Assembly (NCBI GenBank): GCA_031280435.1
Contig: JAITGS010000034.1
Span: 1 to 45,507 of the forward strand
DNA from: Tannerellaceae bacterium
Lineage (GTDB): Bacteria > Bacteroidota > Bacteroidia > Bacteroidales > Tannerellaceae
Length of the DNA: 45,507 nucleotides
Reading direction: 5' to 3'
Shown in pieces: positions 8,189 through 16,416 of this stretch. A program made the position numbers and the translations under genes. A model generated the notes under the pieces. It was given only the letters and a program-made list of their open reading frames with translations. It was not told where the DNA came from and made no database searches. Each line of letters starts with the position of its first letter. The first letter of the stretch is position 1.

Positions 8189-8216
8189 CAAAGATATACT
8201 TTTTTTTATTACCAAA
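8189..8216 (-). promoter_or_regulatory. promoter of the DUF6261-like gene
   Basis: On the minus strand TATCTTTG (8189-8196) is an exact TAnnTTTG box. TTTG (8213-8216) lies 16 nt upstream. Transcription would start about 30-40 nt before the ATG at 8149. The TTTG element lies within the outermost, degenerate unit of array B. Confidence 0.7.
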
Positions 8217-8779
8217 TGCAGGTGCTGCAAAGCAAATATTTTTTTTCGGCCTTATTGCATCACCTGCATTTTGCCCCGGAAATTAATTTGGAGCCAATGC
8301 AGGACATGCAAAGGCCCCAAATCGACTTCCGGAGGCCTTTGCAGCTGCCAACTTGTCCCCAAATCGCTTTCCGGAGGCCTTTGCAGCTGCCGATTTGTCC
8401 TCAAATCATCTTTCCGCGACCGATGCAAGCCTTAATTTCCCCCCAAAACGGCCTTTTTTGCCCTTTGCATGTCATGCAGAGGCTTCCCGCAAATAATTTG
8501 GGCCCTTTGCATGTCCTGCAAAGGGATGCGGCCGTCGATTTGGGCCCTTTGCATGTCCTGCAAAGGTATGGGGGAGGTTGGTCGGGCCCTTTGCATGTCC
8601 TGCAAAGGTATGGGGGAGGTTGGTCGGGCCCTTTGCATGTCCTGCAAAGGTATGAGAGAGGTTGGCCGGGCCCTTTGCCGCTGCGGCAAAGGTATGAGAG
8701 AGGTTGGCCGGGCCCTTTGCCGGTGCGGCAAAGGCATGGGGGAGGTTGGCCGGGCCCTTTGCATGTCCTGCAAAGGGAT
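8210..8779. repeat. tandem repeat array B, 42-bp unit, 12 to 14 copies
   Basis: The motif CCTTTGC or a close variant occurs at exact 42-bp steps: 8294, 8336, 8378, 8420, 8462, 8504, 8546, 8588, 8630, 8672, 8714 and 8756; degenerate copies are seen near 8252 and 8212. From 8500 onward each unit starts GGGCCC. Each good copy holds a hairpin: CCTTTGCA/TGCAAAGG around TGTCC, or CCTTTGCCG/CGGCAAAGG around a 3-nt loop (8672, 8714). Copies near the promoter end are the most diverged. Open frames through the array exist only because 42 is a multiple of three. Confidence 0.93.
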
Positions 8780-8833
8780 AATGAATGTAGATTGAGGTGA
8801 TGGGGGGTGATGAATTGCATGCGGCCGGCTACA

Positions 8834-8868
8834 AACACGCAGGGGCTCAGCCTCCTGAACCCCTGCGT
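8834..8868 (-). terminator. possible terminator of the glycogen operon
   Basis: Arms ACGCAGGGG (8837-8845) and CCCCTGCGT (8860-8868) form a 9-bp stem. On the minus strand, downstream of the GH57 stop at 8909, the stem is followed by GTTTGT, a weak T-tract. Confidence 0.5.
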
Positions 8869-8908
8869 TAACGTCCCGGTGTATCCCAGGCAGCTGCGTG
8901 GCTTATGC

Positions 8909-10207
8909 TCAGCTTTTTTTCTCGGCGGCTTTCTTCCTGAGTTTCTCTACTTCGCGTCGCAGGCGCTCTATTTCTTCGCCCTGGTTCTTGATGGTGGTGA
9001 GCAGGGAGTTGAGTTCTTCGTTCTCTATGGATGAGGGGAACTGTGCGTTGACCCTTACTATGAAGTCGGAGAGTACGTTCATGTAGTTGTTGAAGGCTTC
9101 GTAGGGATTATCATACGGGCTGAAGCCTTTTTCTCCGGGATGCTTGGTGTTCATGTAGTAGAAGTGGTCGCTGCTCTGGAGGTAGTTCCAGTCCTGGAGT
9201 ATGCGGCGGTTTTGCGTCAGGCGTACCCGCTCGCCTATCTGCTTTATTTTGCCGAAGGCTTCCTGCTGGAGGACGTTGCCCAGCCATGAGCTGCAGTCTT
9301 TTTCTTCGTCTACCCACGACATTGGGTATGGGGCCGATATGCTTCCGACGGGTTTGAGCAGGGCGAATACTTCGGATGGTGTCCGGAATCCTATGCCGTG
9401 CTCTTCGGCATGCCGCGGCAGGTATCTGAAGAAGTCGAAGATGCCGGTGTTGGCTGCATGAAAAGAGCCGAGCACGTCGTAGTTCATGAAGAGGTTGGTG
9501 ATTTGTTCCTCGGCGGGCATTGCGGCTATCCATGCGGCGAATTTGCTTGCGGTGAGGGGATACTCGCTCCAGCCGTAGTTTTTGAATCGTATGGAGATGT
9601 CTTCGCTGAAGCGGTCGTTCTTGAGCAGCAGCTTCAGGCCGGGTCGTACTATGGAGGTGTAGACGTAGTTGGGGCTTTTCCATCCGAGCACGTGCTTGGC
9701 TCCTTCGGCGAGCATGCCGTCGAATCCCATTTGCGCGACCAGCTCCGATATGTCGTCGGAGTAGATGAGCTCGGTGTTGCGGAAGACCTTTGGCCTGATG
9801 CCGAAGAGGTCGCTAATCTTGTCGCTGTGCCGTGTCACCTGCGCTTCAAATTCCTCGGCTTCGCCTAAGGAGGCAAGCGAGTGGGCGTAGGTTTCGGCAA
9901 GGAACTCGACGCATCCGGTGCGTGTCATTTCGCGGAAGCCGTCTATCACCTCCGGAGTGTATATTTCCATCTGTTCGAGGGCTGTGCCCGAAATGGAGAA
10001 GGCCACCTTGAAGCGTCCGTTAGAGGCCTTGATCATCTCCAGCATGAGCTTGTTGGCGGGGAGGTAGCATCGGTTGGCGATGTCGCGTATTATTTCTTCG
10101 TTCTGGAAGTCGTCGAAATAGTAGTGGTCGTTCCCTATGTCGAAGAAGCGGTACCTCTTGAGGCGGAACGGCTGGTGGAGCTGAAAGTAGAAACATATTG
10201 TTTTCAT
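8909..10207 (-). CDS. glycoside hydrolase family 57 (alpha-amylase type)
   Basis: A cytoplasmic 432-residue GH57 protein that acts on alpha-1,4 glucans. HQPFR (11-15) is conserved region 1; the likely nucleophile is E146 in VFRNTEL and the likely acid/base is D244 in MNYDVLG. The last 35 residues form a leucine-zipper-like coiled coil (IERLRREVEKLRKKAAEKK). It is the third gene of a co-directional set with a glycosyltransferase and a debranching enzyme, a combination conserved in Bacteroidetes for glycogen metabolism; the gap to the glycosyltransferase is 36 nt. The exact activity (hydrolase or glucanotransferase) cannot be read from sequence. Confidence 0.88.
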   Translation of the reverse strand: MKTICFYFQLHQPFRLKRYRFFDIGNDHYYFDDFQNEEIIRDIANRCYLPANKLMLEMIKASNGRFKVAFSISGTALEQMEIYTPEVIDGFREMTRTGCVEFLAETYAHSLASLGEAEEFEAQVTRHSDKISDLFGIRPKVFRNTELIYSDDISELVAQMGFDGMLAEGAKHVLGWKSPNYVYTSIVRPGLKLLLKNDRFSEDISIRFKNYGWSEYPLTASKFAAWIAAMPAEEQITNLFMNYDVLGSFHAANTGIFDFFRYLPRHAEEHGIGFRTPSEVFALLKPVGSISAPYPMSWVDEEKDCSSWLGNVLQQEAFGKIKQIGERVRLTQNRRILQDWNYLQSSDHFYYMNTKHPGEKGFSPYDNPYEAFNNYMNVLSDFIVRVNAQFPSSIENEELNSLLTTIKNQGEEIERLRREVEKLRKKAAEKKS

Positions 10208-10243
10208 ATCATTAGATATTATGCCGGTTAGCGGTTATGCTGT

Positions 10244-11506
10244 TTAGCGGTTAATAAGTTTATTGTAGATGTCGCGAATCTTTAGCCCTGCGGTCTCCCA
10301 CTTGATGTTATCTACCTCCTTCTTTCCTTCTTCCTTGAGGAAGCGGTGGTAGGCGGGATAGCTGATGAGGCCGTACATGGCGTCGGCCATGGCTTCTATG
10401 TCCCAGAAGTCGACCTTCACGGCATATTGCAGGATTTCGGCGCATCCCGACTGTTTGGAGATGATGCTGGGCACGCCGCACTGCATGGCCTCCAGCGGCG
10501 AGATGCCGAAGGGCTCCGATACGGAGGGCATAACGTAAACGTCGCTGGCCTTGAGCATCTCGTACACCTGCTTGCCTTTCATGAATCCGGTGAAGTGGAA
10601 GCGGTGGGATATGTTGCGGGCGGCGGCAAGGCGTATCATCTTGTCCATCATGTCGCCGCTGCCTGCCATGATGAAGCGGGCTTCCGGAGCCTTGGCGAGC
10701 ACCTTGGCGGCGGCTTCCACGAAATATTCCGGCCCCTTCTGCATGGTGATGCGTCCGAGGAAAGTGATGACCTTGTCTTTGACGCCCTTCTTGTCGGGGA
10801 TGGCCTGAATGTCGGGGCTGAGCGGCTCGACGGCATTGTGCACGGTGGTAACTTTGGAGGGATGCTGATGGTACTTCTCTATGACGGTTTGCCGCGTGAG
10901 GTTGCTGACGGTGATGATGTGGTCGGCGTAATCCATTCCGTTCTTCTCTATGCCGTAGACGTCGGGGTTGACTTTGCCGCGGCTGCGGTCGTAGTCGGTT
11001 GCATGTACATGTACCACGAGGGGCTTGCCGCTGGTTTGCTTGGAGTGAATCCCTGCCGGATATGTCAGCCAGTCGTGGGCGTGTATGATGTCGAACTGCT
11101 CCGTGCGCGCGATGACGCCGGCCACTATGGAGTAGTTGTTTATTTCCTCGAGGAGGTTGTCGGGGTATCGTCCTGAGAACTCCAGGCAGCCGAGGTCGTT
11201 AACATGCCGGTAGCTGAAGTCGGCATAGATGTGGTTGCGATAGTCGTAGTAGAGCTGCGGGTTCATGTACTGTCCGATGCGGCCTTTCACGTGGTCGTAG
11301 TGAAGGTCGTACCAAACGATGGGTACATTGCCCGCGCCTATTATCCGCAGGAAGCTTTGGTCTTCGTCGCCCCAGGGCTTAGGTATGACGAAGGCTATAT
11401 CCATGTCGGGCTGCGTTGCCAGTCCGCGCGTCATACCGTAGCTTGCCGTGCCGAGTCCTCCGAGGATGTGAGGGGGAAATTCCCACCCGAACATTAGCGC
11501 TTTCAT
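10244..11506 (-). CDS. glycogen synthase-like glycosyltransferase (GT4 type)
   Basis: A GT-B fold glycosyltransferase of 420 residues. The N-terminal FPPHILGGLGT is the nucleotide-sugar/acceptor loop seen in glycogen and sucrose synthase relatives; the C-terminal half has EPFGISPLEAMQCGVPSI, the donor-binding E-x7-E motif. It probably extends alpha-1,4 glucan from a nucleotide-glucose donor. I chose the ATG at 11506 because FGWEFPPH follows at once and it lies 13 nt after the debranching stop; an ATG at 11530 would overlap that gene and add eight residues. It forms an operon with the debranching enzyme upstream and GH57 downstream. Confidence 0.88.
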   Translation of the reverse strand: MKALMFGWEFPPHILGGLGTASYGMTRGLATQPDMDIAFVIPKPWGDEDQSFLRIIGAGNVPIVWYDLHYDHVKGRIGQYMNPQLYYDYRNHIYADFSYRHVNDLGCLEFSGRYPDNLLEEINNYSIVAGVIARTEQFDIIHAHDWLTYPAGIHSKQTSGKPLVVHVHATDYDRSRGKVNPDVYGIEKNGMDYADHIITVSNLTRQTVIEKYHQHPSKVTTVHNAVEPLSPDIQAIPDKKGVKDKVITFLGRITMQKGPEYFVEAAAKVLAKAPEARFIMAGSGDMMDKMIRLAAARNISHRFHFTGFMKGKQVYEMLKASDVYVMPSVSEPFGISPLEAMQCGVPSIISKQSGCAEILQYAVKVDFWDIEAMADAMYGLISYPAYHRFLKEEGKKEVDNIKWETAGLKIRDIYNKLINR

Positions 11507-11519
11507 GATGTTGTCTTGT

Positions 11520-13469
11520 TTAATCGGCATTATACTTGTTCAATAACTTCTCTACCCTGAGTATGGCGGCAACGTTCATGGCGAAGGAGATAGCTCCGCG
11601 GCCGGTGAAAGGCGGATTGCCGTCGAAGAGTTCGGGTATGGTTCCTATGCAGTGGAGCTTTACCTCCTCCTCCATGCTTATCATCATCCGCTCGACAAAG
11701 GAGATGCCGCTCCGTCCGAATATGGACAGGTAGGCTTCCAGATAGGCTCCGAGCAGCCATGGCCATGCGGTTCCCTGATGGTAGGCCAGGTCTCGCTCCC
11801 GCTGCGGGCCGGCATAATCCGGGCGATAGCCTTCGCTCTTGGGGCTAAGCGAGCGGAGGCCTTTGGGCGTGAGCAGCTCCTTGGTTACAATGTCGAGCAC
11901 GGCCCGCTTCTGGAGCTTGGTCAGCGGCGAGTACGGCAGGGATACGGCAAAGATCATGTTCGGCCGCACGCTCCAGTCCACCGTCGAGCCCGACACAGAG
12001 TCGAACAGATAGTTATAGCCGTTGATAAAGGTATCGGGGAAGGCCGCCTCAACGGCAGCTATCATATCATCGAGCCTGCCCTTCATCTCCGCCGGAGCAT
12101 CCTTCCCGGCCATCTCCCGGTAAAAGCAGAGTGCGTTATACCAAAGAGCGTTGAACTCCACTATATACCCCGACCGGGCGACAACCGGCCGGCCGTTGAC
12201 CGTGGAGTTCATCCAGGTGATGGCCTTTTGCCGTCCTTCGGCGTACAGCAGTCCGTTGGCGGCGATTTGCATGTCGGGATGCTTGCCCGAAAGCAGGTAG
12301 CTGATGATTTCGCCTGCAAATCCTGCATACACCTCCCGACACTTGTCGAGGCCCTCCGAGCGTGCGTACTGCTGTATAGCCCAGATGCACCAGAGCGTAA
12401 CGTCGGGCGCATCTATCTCCTTTATCACCGCATCCTTGCTGCCGTCCGCCATAAAGGCCCTCAGGGCCGGCATTGCCGTATGGAGAATCTTCTCGAACCT
12501 GACCGGGTCGTCTATGGCCAGGGTGCATCCCGGAACGGATATAAAAAGATCGCGGGCCCTTACCTTGAACCACGGGTAGCCGGCCAGCAGATAAGCGTCG
12601 GTTTCGTTGGGCCGGAAATAAAACTGCTGTGCCGAGTTCTTGAGGCAGTTGAAGAAGCTCGTGCGCGGCGTGCGGTATCCCACTTCCTCCTCAAAGAGGC
12701 TGCGGAGGTTGAGGGCGTCGGACTCGATGTCGGCGGCGCAGAAGAAAACCGTCTCGCCCTTACGTATGGGCAGCTCAAAATAGCCGGGCACGTAGAGGTC
12801 TTCCTTGAAAGGATAGCCGCGCTCCTGTTCCTTCATGTACTCTATGCCGTTGTACCAGTACGGATCGGAAACGAACTTCACCTCCTTGTCGAACTGCATG
12901 TGCAGCTCCGGGTATCCCTCATAAAGGCGGATTCTGATACCGTTCCGGATTTCGGCATACTCGCGGTTGATGGCCTCGTTGGCCTGCGTCAGTTCTTTCA
13001 CGTTTCGGAAGGCAAGGAAGGGCCGGAAGCGCAGCGTAGTGTCCGAATGTGCATCCTCAAGAGTATACTTTATAAGGATTCGATTTTCATACATAGAGAA
13101 AACCTTCTCTTTGGAGAGTATCACTCCCCCCACCCTGTACAGCGTTCGCGGCACCACCTCGCAGCTGTACTCCCGTATATACTTATGCCCGTTGGGGCTA
13201 TAATTATCGCCTTCGTATTTATGCAGCCCCATATTAAACTCGGCTCCATGCTGTATTACCGTTTCGTCGAATGATGAAAGGAGAACGTGATTATCGTCGT
13301 CGAGCTCCGGAACAGGCATCACGAGCAGCCCGTGATATTTTCTGGTGTTACAGTCGACGACCGTTGTGCAATGATAAGCGCCCTTCCTGTTGGTGCGGAG
13401 GATTTCCCTTACTAAGGATTCCTGAAGGTTAATCATCACGGTTTTGTCAAAAGCGAGATAGTTCATCAT
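11520..13469 (-). CDS. glycogen debranching enzyme (amylo-alpha-1,6-glucosidase, GH133)
   Basis: A 649-residue protein that removes alpha-1,6 branches of glycogen. The N-terminal GDE domain (about 1-260) has KGAYHCTTVVDCNTRKYHG, typical of bacterial and archaeal debranching proteins. The C-terminal (alpha/alpha)6 barrel (about 290-645) contains WSVRPNMIFAVSLP, GLRSLSP and YHQGTAWPWLLG. Length fits the family. It is the first gene of the three-gene glycogen operon. A TATATTTG promoter box lies 43-50 nt upstream of the start. Two adjacent ATG codons (13469 and 13466) could start it. Confidence 0.92.
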   Translation of the reverse strand: MMNYLAFDKTVMINLQESLVREILRTNRKGAYHCTTVVDCNTRKYHGLLVMPVPELDDDNHVLLSSFDETVIQHGAEFNMGLHKYEGDNYSPNGHKYIREYSCEVVPRTLYRVGGVILSKEKVFSMYENRILIKYTLEDAHSDTTLRFRPFLAFRNVKELTQANEAINREYAEIRNGIRIRLYEGYPELHMQFDKEVKFVSDPYWYNGIEYMKEQERGYPFKEDLYVPGYFELPIRKGETVFFCAADIESDALNLRSLFEEEVGYRTPRTSFFNCLKNSAQQFYFRPNETDAYLLAGYPWFKVRARDLFISVPGCTLAIDDPVRFEKILHTAMPALRAFMADGSKDAVIKEIDAPDVTLWCIWAIQQYARSEGLDKCREVYAGFAGEIISYLLSGKHPDMQIAANGLLYAEGRQKAITWMNSTVNGRPVVARSGYIVEFNALWYNALCFYREMAGKDAPAEMKGRLDDMIAAVEAAFPDTFINGYNYLFDSVSGSTVDWSVRPNMIFAVSLPYSPLTKLQKRAVLDIVTKELLTPKGLRSLSPKSEGYRPDYAGPQRERDLAYHQGTAWPWLLGAYLEAYLSIFGRSGISFVERMMISMEEEVKLHCIGTIPELFDGNPPFTGRGAISFAMNVAAILRVEKLLNKYNAD

Positions 13470-13511
13470 GTATTATTTTTTTAGGTTAAACGCAATTGTT
13501 TAATGACTTGC

Positions 13512-13519
13512 CAAATATA
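13512..13519 (-). promoter_or_regulatory. -7 box TATATTTG of the glycogen operon
   Basis: On the minus strand TATATTTG matches TAnnTTTG and lies 43-50 nt before the debranching enzyme start. No clear -33 TTG is seen. Confidence 0.55.
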
Positions 13520-13797
13520 CGATTTCGTTCGTAATAACACTAAACCTCCCTGCAATAATTTTTTATTCCATCTCCTCCGCAGCTTCAGAAGGGTGAAATT
13601 CAAGAAACAGCGGCATAAAATTCATTTGCGGAGATAAAACCCGGCGCGGCAACTCCCCTTCAGCATAGCTGCAGAAGCAAAAAGTCCGGAGCTTTGGCGC
13701 CGCTACAAAGCAAATCCGATCCCCTGATGATAGCTCACAGGATAACTCCGGCTATAAACGCAGCTTCGACAGCCTTTTTGGTTAGCCGTCCAAAAAC

Positions 13798-14043
13798 TTG
13801 GGCGCTCTCCCGACAATTTCCGAGAGCGCTCAAAAATTGGAAAGCTTGCTTTCGTCCGGCGGGAAGCCGTCCAATTTTTGGAAAGCTTGCTTTCGCTCGG
13901 CGGGAAGCCGTCCAATTTTTGGAAAGCTTGCTTTCGCTCGGCGAGAAGCCGTCCAATTTTTGGAAAGCTTGCATTCGCTCGGCGGGAAGCCGTCCAAAAA
14001 TTGGACGGCTTTTCGAACATAGTAGGGCGTCCAAATTTTGGGA
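13798..14043. repeat. tandem repeat array C, 41-bp unit, about 6 copies
   Basis: GGAAAGCTTG occurs at 13839, 13880, 13921 and 13962, exactly 41 bp apart, each followed by a CTTTCG-type stretch, GAAGCC and GTCCAATTTTT. Degenerate units flank these at 13798 and 14003 in the same phase. At the right edge GCCGTCCAA and TTGGACGGC form a perfect 9-bp stem with a 3-nt loop (13989-14009). The 41-bp spacing shifts frame, so it is non-coding. Confidence 0.9.
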
Positions 14044-14203
14044 CGACCCGGCGAATCTCCATGACTGCATAATTTATAGCGGAAGCTATAAAACACATGG
14101 CGCTAATTGCGGAGCTATGCAAAAAGAGTGTTTTGCCTGCAATGAGGCATCAAATGAGAGGAAAAGGAGTTTTTGCAGCTTTCGCAGCTCCCCGGCGGCC
14201 TTA

Positions 14204-14653
14204 TCAGTGACGAACAATGAGCTTGCTGCCGCTGCGTACAACGGTATAGCGCCTGAGGGCTTCGCGCGAGGGGCCGCTGACGGGATTGCCGTTGCCGTAC
14301 GATAAATCGTAGCGGCTTTCGCATTTGGGACAGGTGGCATGCAGCCTGTCCTCGTCTATCCGTACAATGGCTGTGGGGTTAGCTTCGTGCGGGCAAGCGG
14401 CGTCGAAGGCGTAAAAGTTATCGTCTAAGGCATGGTAAACGAGCACGCCGCCGTATCCTGCGCTTTCAATTGCAAGGTTTATATTCTGGCCGCGGCTGAA
14501 GAATTTGGAGGCCTGGAGTGGAATGAGGTCGGCGTCTTCATAGTCGAGGTTGACCTCAATGTAAACGGGAGAGTCGGGGATGGAGGAGCGGTAGGTTGTA
14601 TCGCAGGCCTGGAGGAGGGCAAGGATGAGCAGGGCGTGCAGGCAGGCTTTCAT
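14204..14653 (-). CDS. Rieske-like lipoprotein with CxH...CxxC ligand set
   Basis: A 149-residue lipoprotein; the lipobox is LLQAC with C17 as the acylated cysteine. The fold and motifs resemble Rieske [2Fe-2S] domains: C87-P-H89 in the first box, then C108-P-K-C111 in the second and a downstream SGPSREALRRY that matches the G-P-x-x-x-x-L-x-x-Y region of Rieske proteins. In classical Rieske proteins the second box is CxxH; here the histidine is a cysteine, giving three Cys and one His. It starts inside the end of argH (ATGA overlap), so the two are translationally coupled. Function is unknown; cell-envelope redox is the natural inference. Confidence 0.8.
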   Translation of the reverse strand: MKACLHALLILALLQACDTTYRSSIPDSPVYIEVNLDYEDADLIPLQASKFFSRGQNINLAIESAGYGGVLVYHALDDNFYAFDAACPHEANPTAIVRIDEDRLHATCPKCESRYDLSYGNGNPVSGPSREALRRYTVVRSGSKLIVRH

Positions 14654-15990
14654 TGTTTCAACAGTTGCTGCTCGGCTTCAATGACCTTGCTGAAATTAAA
14701 CTCGGCTATGGCCTCGTCTATAAGTGCGGCAATGGCCTCGTTGCAAAGGTTTCCTATGCTGCCTTCGTGGGTGTGGCTGATTCCTTTGTCGGGAATAAAG
14801 CGGCCGGCTTCTATTTCGAGGGCCACCTGCTTGTATGCGTCGCGGAAGGGCAGGCCGGCGAGCGTGCGGCGATTAACTTCCTCAACGCTGAACATAAGGT
14901 CGTACTTCCTGTCGCTGATGATATTGGGATTGACCTCCACTTCGTTCATTATGGCGGTTGTCATCCGGAGGCAGTCGGCCAGCTCGTCGAAGGCGGGTAT
15001 AAAGATTTCCTTTATGGTTTGCAGGTCGCGGAAGTATCCGGAGGGGAGGTTGTTGCATATCATTGCGATTTGCTGGGGCAAGGTCTGGATTTTATTGCAG
15101 CGCGCTCTGACGAGCTCAAACACGTCGGGGTTTTTTTTATGAGGCATTATGCTCGAGCCGGTGGTATAGCGATCGGGCAGGCGCACAAAGCCGAAGTTCT
15201 GGCTGCTGTACATGCAGGCGTCGCAAGCCAGCTTCGATGCCGTTCCGGCAATTCCGGCCAGTGCGAAGGCAACCGTTCGCTCCATCTTTCCCCGCCCCAT
15301 CTGTGCGTATACCACGTTATAGTTCATGGAGTCGAATCCGAGCAGGGCTGTTGTCATCTCGCGGTTGAGGGGGAAGGATGAGCCGTATCCTGCTGCCGAG
15401 CCGAGGGGGTTGCGGTTGCATATTTGATAGGCGGCCCGCAGCAGAATCAAGTCGTCGGCCAGGCTCTCTGCAAAGGCTCCGAACCATAGCCCGAAGGAGG
15501 AAGGCATTGCAACCTGGAGATGGGTGTATCCCGGCAGTATTATGTCTTTATAATGCTCGCTCTGCCTGAGCAAAACGTGGGACAGGGAGGAGACAAGCGA
15601 TGCCGTTTCCCGTATTTTTTCTCTTGTAAAGAGTTTGAGGTCGAGCAGCACCTGGTCGTTGCGCGAGCGTCCGCTGTGTATTTTCTTCCCCAGGTCGCCG
15701 AGCGAGCGGGTAAGCATCAGCTCCACCTGCGAGTGTACGTCCTCTACGCCCTCCTCTATCACGAACTCGCCTGCCGCGGCCATATCGTGGAGCGTCCTGA
15801 GCTCGGCCAGCAGCGGGCGGAGCTCCTCCTCGGCGAGCAGTCCCACGTGGCGTAGCATAGTGATGTGCGCCATGGAGCCAAGTATGTCGAATCGTGCCAG
15901 ATGCAGATCCATTTCGCGGTCTCGTCCCACGGTGAAGGCCTCCACGACCCGGTCTGTCTCAAGATTTTTATCCCAGAGTTTCCCTGCCAT
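14650..15990 (-). CDS. argH: argininosuccinate lyase
   Basis: Splits argininosuccinate into arginine and fumarate, the last step of arginine synthesis. The 446 residues match the family length (about 455). The fumarase/aspartase signature GSSIMPHKKNPD is present at about residues 277-290, and SGRSRNDQV in the N-terminal part is intact. It lies 6 nt after the SRPBCC gene and overlaps the next gene by 4 nt, in an operon with pyrE. Other arginine genes are not in the window. Confidence 0.95.
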   Translation of the reverse strand: MAGKLWDKNLETDRVVEAFTVGRDREMDLHLARFDILGSMAHITMLRHVGLLAEEELRPLLAELRTLHDMAAAGEFVIEEGVEDVHSQVELMLTRSLGDLGKKIHSGRSRNDQVLLDLKLFTREKIRETASLVSSLSHVLLRQSEHYKDIILPGYTHLQVAMPSSFGLWFGAFAESLADDLILLRAAYQICNRNPLGSAAGYGSSFPLNREMTTALLGFDSMNYNVVYAQMGRGKMERTVAFALAGIAGTASKLACDACMYSSQNFGFVRLPDRYTTGSSIMPHKKNPDVFELVRARCNKIQTLPQQIAMICNNLPSGYFRDLQTIKEIFIPAFDELADCLRMTTAIMNEVEVNPNIISDRKYDLMFSVEEVNRRTLAGLPFRDAYKQVALEIEAGRFIPDKGISHTHEGSIGNLCNEAIAALIDEAIAEFNFSKVIEAEQQLLKQ

Positions 15991-15996
15991 GATAGG

Positions 15997-16410
15997 TTAT
16001 TCGTAGGATAAGGAAGCCAGAGCCTCTGCGGCTCTTTCCAGGATCTCCTTCAAGGGCGCTGCCAGCATAGACGCCATAAAGGGATTAATGTCGAGCGAGG
16101 CTGTAATCTGCATAGTTGTCTCGTTCGGGGCAACAGGCTCTAATCCTATCGTCATCATAACGGGAAGACCGGCCTTAGACGTCTTCATCTTGATGCTCGA
16201 ACAGGGAGTGCGCTCAACCACGGAGAACTCCAGCGTCCCGGCCGTGCTGAGCGTCATGGAGCAGGAATCGGCATCGCAAACAAGATTGGTGATGCCTTGG
16301 CCGGCCAAGAAATCTTTCACCTTATTAAGATTGGAAAGATCGGAAAGCATGGCATACACCTTCGTATCGCCGTAGGGAATTGTGCGTACAGCGCTTTTAT
16401 ATTTTGTCAT
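15997..16410 (-). CDS. SRPBCC (START-like) family protein
   Basis: A 137-residue protein of the SRPBCC/polyketide-cyclase-like fold, a hydrophobic-ligand cavity fold: an N-terminal strand (KYKSAVRTIPYGDTKVYAMLSD), a beta sheet and a long C-terminal helix (PLKEILERAAEALASLSYE). The substrate is unknown. I chose the ATG at 16410; a TTG two codons earlier is also open. It sits between pyrE and argH with 6-nt gaps on both sides, an arrangement seen in other Bacteroidetes, so it is surely co-transcribed. Confidence 0.85.
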   Translation of the reverse strand: MTKYKSAVRTIPYGDTKVYAMLSDLSNLNKVKDFLAGQGITNLVCDADSCSMTLSTAGTLEFSVVERTPCSSIKMKTSKAGLPVMMTIGLEPVAPNETTMQITASLDINPFMASMLAAPLKEILERAAEALASLSYE

Positions 16411-16416
16411 ATCCAA

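Noticed and set aside
8216-8800. Long open frames through array B on both strands
   Set aside because: They exist because the 42-bp unit is a multiple of three. The composition is repetitive and no start region or domain is seen; the same is true of arrays D and G.
11652-13274. 540-codon plus-strand frame opposite the debranching enzyme
   Set aside because: Shadow of the well-supported GH133 gene.
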